Position numbers and translations under genes: made by a program
Part shown: positions 58,938-64,000 of the stretch, one piece after another
Layout of the letters: every line of letters starts with the position of its first letter
Position numbering within the stretch: position 1 is the stretch's first letter
The notes under the pieces: model-generated
Databases searched by the model: none
The model's input: the letters and a program-made list of their open reading frames with translations, nothing else
Told to the model about the DNA's origin: nothing
Source: Streptomyces termitum
Lineage (GTDB): Bacteria; Actinomycetota; Actinomycetes; Streptomycetales; Streptomycetaceae
Length of the DNA: 64,000 nucleotides
Direction of reading: 5' to 3'
Assembly: GCF_014650175.1 (NCBI RefSeq)
Contig: NZ_BMUL01000018.1
Location: 62,001-126,000, forward strand

Positions 58938-59969
58938 TCAGACCTGGCCGGCCTTCTCCAGGGCGGCGCAGCAGGTGTCCACCATGAGGCGGGTCACCGT
59001 GTACGGGTCGACGTTGGCGTTCGGACGGCGGTCCTCGATGTAGCCCTTGCCGTCCTTCTCGACCTGCCACGGGATGCGGACCGAGGCGCCGCGGTCGGAG
59101 ACGCCGTAGGTGTACTGGTCCCACGGGGCGGTCTCGTGCAGACCGGTCAGGCGCTCGTCGATGCCGGCGCCGTAGTTCTTGACGTGGTCGAGCGGCTTCG
59201 AGCCCTCGCCGAGCGCCTCGCACGCGGTGATGATCGCGTCGTAGCCCTCGCGCATCGCCTTGGTGGAGAAGTTGGTGTGCGCGCCCGCGCCGTTCCAGTC
59301 GCCCTTCACCGGCTTCGGGTCGAGGGTCGCGGAGACGTCGAAGTCCTCGGCCGTGCGGTAGAGCAGCCAGCGGGCCACCCACAGCTGGTCGGCGACCTCC
59401 AGCGGCGCCAGCGGACCGACCTGGAACTCCCACTGGCCGGGCATGACCTCGGCGTTGATGCCGGAGATGCCGAGACCGGCCGTGAGGCAGTTCTCCAGGT
59501 GCGCCTCGACGATCGGGCGGCCGTGGATCTCGTCCGCGCCGACGCCGCAGTAGTAGCCGCCCTGCGGGGCCGGGAAGCCGTTGACCGGGAAGCCGAGCGG
59601 GCGGGTGCCCTCGAAGAAGGTGTACTCCTGCTCGATGCCGAAGATCGGCTCCTGCGCGGCGTAGGCGGCGTACGTCTCCGCCAGCGCGGCGCGGGTGTTC
59701 GACTCGTGCGGCGTCATGTCCGTGTTGAGGACCTCGCACAGCACCAGGACGTCGTTGCCGCCGCGGATCGGGTCCGGGCAGGAGAAGACCGGGCGCAGCA
59801 CGCGGTCGGAGGCGTGGCCCTTGGCCTGGTTGGTGCTGGAGCCGTCGAAGCCCCACAGCGGCAGCTCGGCCAGCGGCAGGCCCTCGCCCTCGATGATCTT
59901 CGTCTTGGAGCGGAGCTTCGCGGTCGGCTCGGTTCCGTCGATCCAGATGTATTCGGCCTTGAAGGTCAC
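58938..59969 (-). CDS. glnII: Glutamine synthetase, type II (eukaryote-like)
   Basis: 343 residues from a GTG, AAGGA six to seven bases upstream. The GS-II marks are all there: WGFDGSSTNQA, CEVLNTDMTPHESNTR, IFGIEQEYTFF, GWNGAGAHTNFSTKAMR form as DWNGAGAHTNFST, SDRGASVRIP and DRRPNANVDPYTVTRLM. It makes glutamine from glutamate, ammonia and ATP. GS-II enzymes are not adenylylated, so GlnE does not act on it; a four-box GlnR operator upstream shows control by nitrogen-dependent transcription. In Streptomyces it backs up GlnA. Confidence 0.96.
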   Translation of the reverse strand: MTFKAEYIWIDGTEPTAKLRSKTKIIEGEGLPLAELPLWGFDGSSTNQAKGHASDRVLRPVFSCPDPIRGGNDVLVLCEVLNTDMTPHESNTRAALAETYAAYAAQEPIFGIEQEYTFFEGTRPLGFPVNGFPAPQGGYYCGVGADEIHGRPIVEAHLENCLTAGLGISGINAEVMPGQWEFQVGPLAPLEVADQLWVARWLLYRTAEDFDVSATLDPKPVKGDWNGAGAHTNFSTKAMREGYDAIITACEALGEGSKPLDHVKNYGAGIDERLTGLHETAPWDQYTYGVSDRGASVRIPWQVEKDGKGYIEDRRPNANVDPYTVTRLMVDTCCAALEKAGQV

Positions 59970-60117
59970 GGGGTCATCCTTAGGGCGTGGCGGGCTGCTG
60001 CGGAGAGCCGCGGCGGCTCGCGGCGCTGCGAGAAGCTGCGGTGACGGCGGTCGGCACCGGCCGGGACCGGCCCGCCGTTCGCGCGTCGTGCGTACGACCG
60101 CAGCTTGGCAACACGGG

Positions 60118-60155
60118 ATTTCCCTTCGGTTGCCCGTTTGTGAACCCCGTGTTAC
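60118..60155 (-). promoter_or_regulatory. GlnR operator of glnII
   Basis: Read on the minus strand: GTAAC (60151-60155), TTCAC (60140-60144), GCAAC (60129-60133), GAAAT (60118-60122), each separated by exactly six bases. This is the a1-b1-a2-b2 arrangement with 11-base period known for GlnR boxes of actinomycetes. It lies about 150-185 bp before glnII and should recruit GlnR, an activator, when nitrogen is short. Confidence 0.82.
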
Positions 60156-60269
60156 TCGGCCCGGGGACAGAAGGCCCGCCCCCGCCGTACCCGGCCCGCG
60201 CCGCCCGCCCGGCCCTCCGCCGCCGCCCCTCGCTTGGCCCTTCTCCGCCGCCGCCCCCGGCCGCCCCGC

Positions 60270-61430
60270 TCAGCCCTTCCCCGAAGCCGCCGCCCGCGCC
60301 TCCCGCGCCGCCCGCGCGAGCCCGTTCGCGTCGAGCAGCGGGCCGAAGCCGGCCGCCGTGATCCGCCGCACCAGCTCCTCCGGGGAGATCCCCATTTCCC
60401 CGGCGGTCCGCCCCAGGTGCCAGTCGAGGGAGGCGAGCCTGCGCAGCAGGTACCCCCGCCGGACCTGGGCGTCCGACAGCCGGAAGGTCTTCAGATAGGC
60501 CGTCCGCCCCCGCCGGTCGGTGATCAGCTCCCCGATGTGCTGGCCCAGCCCGTCCCGCGCGAACGGCGGCAGGAACCGGTACAGCGTGAACGGCCCCGCC
60601 CGGTACACCCGCTCGAAGGCGTACCGCGCCTCCAGCAGCTCCCGGGCCATCAGCCCGTCGTGCGCCAGGGCCCACCGGCGCTCCTGCTCCCGCGCCGCCG
60701 CCCGCAGGTCCGCCAGGTCCCGGATGCCGCCCGCCCCGTCCCGGATGCGGGCCGCGAACTCGTGGACCGGGCCGCCGTAGCGCGCGTACTGGTGCACCAG
60801 CTCGCCGAACAGGTCCTCCACCAGCGTCGGGTGCAGCGCCCGGTAGTCCTCCGGGCCCGGCACCACGAAGGCCGAGGCCAGCGCGTCCGCGACGTACACC
60901 AGCACCCCGCACTGCCCCGGGTGCAGCTCGAAGACCCGCAGCGCCTCGGCGAGCCCCGGCACCTCCGCGCCCGCGTACGCCGCCTCCGCGCGCGGCGACA
61001 GGCCCCGCCGCAGCGCCTGCCGCGACCACTCCTCCCACAGCACCGGCGGCCCGCCGAAGTGCAGCGCCAGATAGCCCTCCAGGGCCAGGTGGAGCGGCAG
61101 GAACCGCAGCCGCCTCCCGCCCCGCCGCTTCGCCATCCGCTGCCGGGGCGCCCGCACGGGCACGGCGGCCCCCGGCGCGTCCCCGAGCCGGGTGCCGTAG
61201 GCGGCCGACTCCCGGCCGTCCCCGGACCAGTCCGCGACGAAGCCGTGCGGCACGTACGCGGTGTAGACGGTGCCGTCGCCGACCTCGACCCGCCCGTTGG
61301 GATCGTCGTACGCCTCCCGGTGCAGCCGCAGCCCCGCGACCGGCTCGGACCGCACCAGCGGCACCAGCCGCACCCCGCCCCACACCTGCGAGGGCCGGAC
61401 CTCCAGCCCGGTCAGGTCGATCCCGCTCAC
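60270..61430 (-). CDS. ARPP-1-domain protein coupled to a TROVE/vWA protein
   Basis: 386 residues from a GTG at 61430 that overlaps the upstream stop as GTGA. The first ~300 residues match the ARPP-1 family as I recall it (SQVWGGVRLVPLVRSEPVAGLRLHREAYDD, RLRFLPLHLALEGYLALHFGGP, RVFELHPGQCGVLVYVADALASAFVVP). The end has a Fis/HTH-like helical part (YLKTFRLSDAQVRRGYLLRRLASLDWHLGRTAGEMGIS). ARPP-1 was named for genomic links with ADP-ribosylglycohydrolase and rhodanese-phosphatase proteins; its activity is unknown. Equal production with the Ro60-like partner suggests an RNA or stress-response complex. Likely cytoplasmic. Confidence 0.8.
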   Translation of the reverse strand: MSGIDLTGLEVRPSQVWGGVRLVPLVRSEPVAGLRLHREAYDDPNGRVEVGDGTVYTAYVPHGFVADWSGDGRESAAYGTRLGDAPGAAVPVRAPRQRMAKRRGGRRLRFLPLHLALEGYLALHFGGPPVLWEEWSRQALRRGLSPRAEAAYAGAEVPGLAEALRVFELHPGQCGVLVYVADALASAFVVPGPEDYRALHPTLVEDLFGELVHQYARYGGPVHEFAARIRDGAGGIRDLADLRAAAREQERRWALAHDGLMARELLEARYAFERVYRAGPFTLYRFLPPFARDGLGQHIGELITDRRGRTAYLKTFRLSDAQVRRGYLLRRLASLDWHLGRTAGEMGISPEELVRRITAAGFGPLLDANGLARAAREARAAASGKG

Positions 61431-62842
61431 CGGCCCCCCTCCTTCCGCTCCCGCTCGTGCGCGGCCAGGCAGTCGGCCACCCGCCGGTCCAGATAGGCGC
61501 GCAGCTCCGCCAGGCCGGTCCGGCCCTCCGCGAACCGCGCGACCTCCACCAGCGCCGGCAGGTCCTCCGCGTCGCGGATGCCGACCGTCGGCACCGACGG
61601 CCCCAGCCGGCGCACGTCGAACCCCCGCGCGTCGTATACCGGGTTCACGTGCACCGCCGCCGTCCGCCGCTCCGGATCCAGCCGCGACCGCCACACCCGC
61701 AGCACCTCGCCCGCCAGCCCCGGCGGCGCGTTGTCCCAGCCGTCCGAGACGACCACCAGCCGCTCCGGCCCGGTGTCCAGCGCGTCCAGCACCCGCAGCC
61801 CCAGCGGAGTGGGCCCGTAGGGCCGGACCAGCAGCGGGTCCGTCCCGCCCGACGTCCACAGCCCGGTGTACGCCCCCGGTGCCGCCAGCGCCTCCAGGAG
61901 GAAGTGGCAGCCGAGCGCCACGGCCAGCGGACGGCGCCGCTTCACCGCCGAACCGGAGGCGGAGAAACTGTCGTCGAGCACGCCCGCGACCCACCCCCAG
62001 CTCCCCGCGTACGGCCCCGCCGCCCGCCGCGCCGCCGTCCGCAGCGCCCCGGTCAGCTCGGCCCGCCGCGCCGCCCGCTCGGCGAGCGGCAGCGCCAGCA
62101 CGTACAGCGCGAGCCGGGTCAGCGGCATCCCCGGCAGACCGCCCGCCGCCCCGGCCTCCCGCGCGGTCCGCAGCCGCTCCAGCCGGGTCATCCGCGGCGC
62201 CATCCGCTCCAGGAACACCGGCCGGGCCACCCCGTGCCGCGCCGCGAACCCCTCCGCGACCGTGAACGGCAGCCCGTACAGCGCCGCCTCCTCGTAGTGC
62301 GCCCGCCGGTACGCCTCCAGGGTCGGGTTCCCGTACCGGACCCGCCGCCCCGGCGCGAACAGGAAGTCACCGGTCTCGGCGTCGGCCGCCGGCACGTGCG
62401 CGTGCCGCAGCGCCGCCTTCACCCCCGGCCGGTACTTCACCGCGTCGAGCGCCGGATCGGGCCGCGCGGCCACCCAGTCGCGGACGATCGCGCGCGTGCG
62501 GCGGTTGTTCACCCCGGCGGCGCGCAGCGCGCGGAACAGCCGGTACACCCGCTGCGGCGCCATCCGCGCCAGCCGGGCCGCGATCAGCCGCCCCTCCCCG
62601 GGCCCCGCCTCGCCGGGAGTGCGCAGCAGGTGCTCGGCGATCAGGGCGGCGTTGTGGTCGTTGATGTCGAGCGCCAGGCAGGAGGCGTACAGCGGCCGGT
62701 AGTTGATCCTTACGTACGCGTGCAGGAAGGCGAGCGAGAACCGCTGCTCGGCGGCGGAGGACCGGAACTCCCGCTGCCCGGTCGCGGTCACGGCCGCGTT
62801 CACGAACAGCAGCACGTCCTCGGCGGCGACGAGCTCGGACAC
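61427..62842 (-). CDS. TROVE-domain protein with von Willebrand A module (Ro60-like)
   Basis: 471 residues from a GTG with AGGGGA five bases upstream. Residues about 1-280 form the helical repeat ring of the TROVE fold (RFSLAFLHAYVRINYRPLYASCLALDINDHNAALIAEHLL, ALRAAGVNNRRTRAIVRDWV, LDAVKYRPGVKAALRHAHV). The C-terminal vWA domain has the MIDAS DDSFS (D290, S292, S294), a Thr at 334 and VVVSDGWDN (Asp367). Ro60 proteins bind Y RNAs and the ends of misfolded RNAs and, in bacteria, guide exonucleases during stress. First gene of a two-gene operon with ARPP-1. No Y RNA was recognised nearby. Confidence 0.88.
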   Translation of the reverse strand: MSELVAAEDVLLFVNAAVTATGQREFRSSAAEQRFSLAFLHAYVRINYRPLYASCLALDINDHNAALIAEHLLRTPGEAGPGEGRLIAARLARMAPQRVYRLFRALRAAGVNNRRTRAIVRDWVAARPDPALDAVKYRPGVKAALRHAHVPAADAETGDFLFAPGRRVRYGNPTLEAYRRAHYEEAALYGLPFTVAEGFAARHGVARPVFLERMAPRMTRLERLRTAREAGAAGGLPGMPLTRLALYVLALPLAERAARRAELTGALRTAARRAAGPYAGSWGWVAGVLDDSFSASGSAVKRRRPLAVALGCHFLLEALAAPGAYTGLWTSGGTDPLLVRPYGPTPLGLRVLDALDTGPERLVVVSDGWDNAPPGLAGEVLRVWRSRLDPERRTAAVHVNPVYDARGFDVRRLGPSVPTVGIRDAEDLPALVEVARFAEGRTGLAELRAYLDRRVADCLAAHERERKEGGR

Positions 62843-63041
62843 GGCGGTCCCCTGTCTGGGAGGAGGAAGGGAGCCGGCCGGGGAGAGGAGGCGCGAACAG
62901 CGAAGACGTTGCTTTACGAGGCAGGTTCCGGAAGTCGCGCCGGAGTCCCGCGGCCGGCACCGGCACGCTAACACCGTCCGGGGGACGGGATCTCCCGGAT
63001 AAACCCGCGGTCCCACGGGCCCCGGCGGGCAGACTGGCCCC

Positions 63042-63953
63042 ATGACGAACAGCGACCCCTCCGGCACCCCGCTCCGCGTCGGCCTCTTCGGCACCGGCCC
63101 CTGGGCCGCCCGCGTCCACGCCCCCGCGCTCGCCGCCCACCCCGGCGTCGAGCTCGCCGGAGTGTGGGGCCGGCGCCCCGAGGCGGCCGCCGCCCTCGCC
63201 GAAGCCACCGGCACGCGCGCGTACGACGACCCCGACGCGCTCCTCGCCGACTGCGACGCCGTCGCGATCGCCCTCCCGCCCGACGTCCAGGCCCCGCTCG
63301 CCGCCCGCGCGGCCCGCGCCGGCCGCCACCTCCTCCTCGACAAGCCCCTCGCCACCACCGTCGAGGCGGCCCGCGAGGTCGCGGACGCGGCCGACGGGGC
63401 GGGCGTCGCCTCCGTCGTCTTCTGCACGCTGCGCTTCGCGCCGGAGACCGCGGGCTGGATCGAGGAGCGGCGGACCGAGGGCGGCTGGTACGTCGGCGAG
63501 GCCCGCTGGCTCGGCTCCCTCTACGGCCCCGGCTCGGACAGCCCCTACGCGGCGAGCCCGTGGCGCCGGGAGAAGGGCGGCCTGTGGGACCTCGGCCCGC
63601 ACATCCTGTCCGTGCTCATCCCGATCCTGGGCGACGTCACCGGCCTGACGGCGGCGAAGGGCCCGGACGACGTCCACCACCTGGTCCTGCGGCACGCCTC
63701 GGGCGCGAGCAGCACCGCCACCCTCGGCCTGAGCGCGCCCCCGGCGGCGGGCGGCGCGGCGCTCACCCTGCACGGCACGGCGGGCCGCGCGGAACTCCCC
63801 GCCTGGGACGGCGCGCGGACCGCGTACGGCGAGGCCGTCACCGCCCTCCTCACCGCGGCCCGCACCGGCACCCCCCACCCCTGCGACGCCCGCTTCGGCC
63901 TCCGCCTGACCGAACTCCTCACCGAGGCGGAGACCCGTGCGGCCGGCCTCTGA
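63042..63953 (+). CDS. Gfo/Idh/MocA-family oxidoreductase
   Basis: 303 residues. Rossmann motif GLFGTGPWAARVHAPALAAHPGVELAGVWGRR, the LLLDKPLATTVEAA segment (K of the EKP motif), VVFCTLRFAPE, and GGLWDLGPHILSVLIPILG with the catalytic Asp-x-x-x-His pair. It oxidises or reduces a sugar or inositol-like hydroxyl with NAD(P). Rather short in the C-terminal part (family usually 330-380). It is divergent from the TROVE gene across 199 bp. Substrate unknown. Confidence 0.87.
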   Translation: MTNSDPSGTPLRVGLFGTGPWAARVHAPALAAHPGVELAGVWGRRPEAAAALAEATGTRAYDDPDALLADCDAVAIALPPDVQAPLAARAARAGRHLLLDKPLATTVEAAREVADAADGAGVASVVFCTLRFAPETAGWIEERRTEGGWYVGEARWLGSLYGPGSDSPYAASPWRREKGGLWDLGPHILSVLIPILGDVTGLTAAKGPDDVHHLVLRHASGASSTATLGLSAPPAAGGAALTLHGTAGRAELPAWDGARTAYGEAVTALLTAARTGTPHPCDARFGLRLTELLTEAETRAAGL

Positions 63954-64000
63954 ACCGGACGCTCCCGCCCCTGCGGCCGCCGCCGTGGCGTGCGGCCCCA

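Noticed and set aside
62843..63041. Possible Y RNA beside the TROVE gene
   Set aside because: I looked for a tRNA-like fold or T-loop in the 199-bp divergent region and saw none convincing. A covariance-model search of the whole genome would decide.

Overview
The window is about 73 percent GC, with coding sequences that use G or C at nearly every third codon position, GTG and TTG starts, four-base overlapping gene pairs and large regulators of the SARP type. The gene content (glnII, glnE and a second glnA-type gene close to a malE-malF-malG operon, an amylase and a pullulanase) points firmly to a Streptomyces chromosome. From memory, not from computation, this is the conserved core block that runs glnII - amylase/pullulanase - mal - glnE - glnA2 - nadE - panB in that genus. 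I saw no tRNA, rRNA, CRISPR array, transposase or phage gene.

Layout, left to right. Positions 1-4.3 kb: haem and iron acquisition. Two HtaA-type surface haem-binding proteins (the first cut by the window edge) and a PhzF-like protein face a haem oxygenase whose promoter carries a DmdR/DtxR iron box. 4.3-9.5 kb: methionine aminopeptidase, small conserved proteins, an exporter, an F420-dependent NADP reductase and a membrane zinc protease. 9.7-20 kb: a large SARP-type regulator, a drug-type ABC exporter, panB, an MFS exporter with its TetR regulator, and a membrane phosphodiesterase-like protein. 20-28.4 kb: a second MFS exporter, nadE, a CBS-domain protein, a DUF3105/DUF305 pair, the glutamine synthetase-like gene glnA2 and two small enzymes.

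28.6-31.3 kb: a cytochrome P450 pair, CYP157-like then CYP154-like. The first lacks the EXXR motif. A dense cluster of GGATCC-centred palindromes follows it. 31.4-35.3 kb: glnE and a PAP2 phosphatase. 35.4-50.2 kb: a maltodextrin and starch module. It holds the MalR repressor, malE-malF-malG, an alpha-glucosidase, a second MalR paralogue, a secreted alpha-amylase and a 1764-residue secreted amylopullulanase. The secreted enzymes would cut starch and pullulan to maltodextrins, MalEFG would import them, and the cytoplasmic glucosidase would finish the job. As given, malG carries an apparent one-base frameshift.

50.2-64 kb: a tautomerase, a TetR regulator, an acidic membrane protein, a predicted di-iron enzyme with its flavin/[2Fe-2S] reductase, a membrane protein with a sigma-factor-like cytoplasmic part, a tyrosine phosphatase, an orphan winged-helix regulator, glnII with a clear four-box GlnR operator, a translationally coupled TROVE/von Willebrand A (Ro60-like) and ARPP-1 pair, and a Gfo/Idh/MocA oxidoreductase.

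The nitrogen genes (glnII, glnE, glnA2) and the carbon genes (mal, amylase) are interleaved. The least understood items are the TROVE/ARPP-1 pair, the P450 pair with its palindrome cluster, and the predicted di-iron enzyme/reductase pair.
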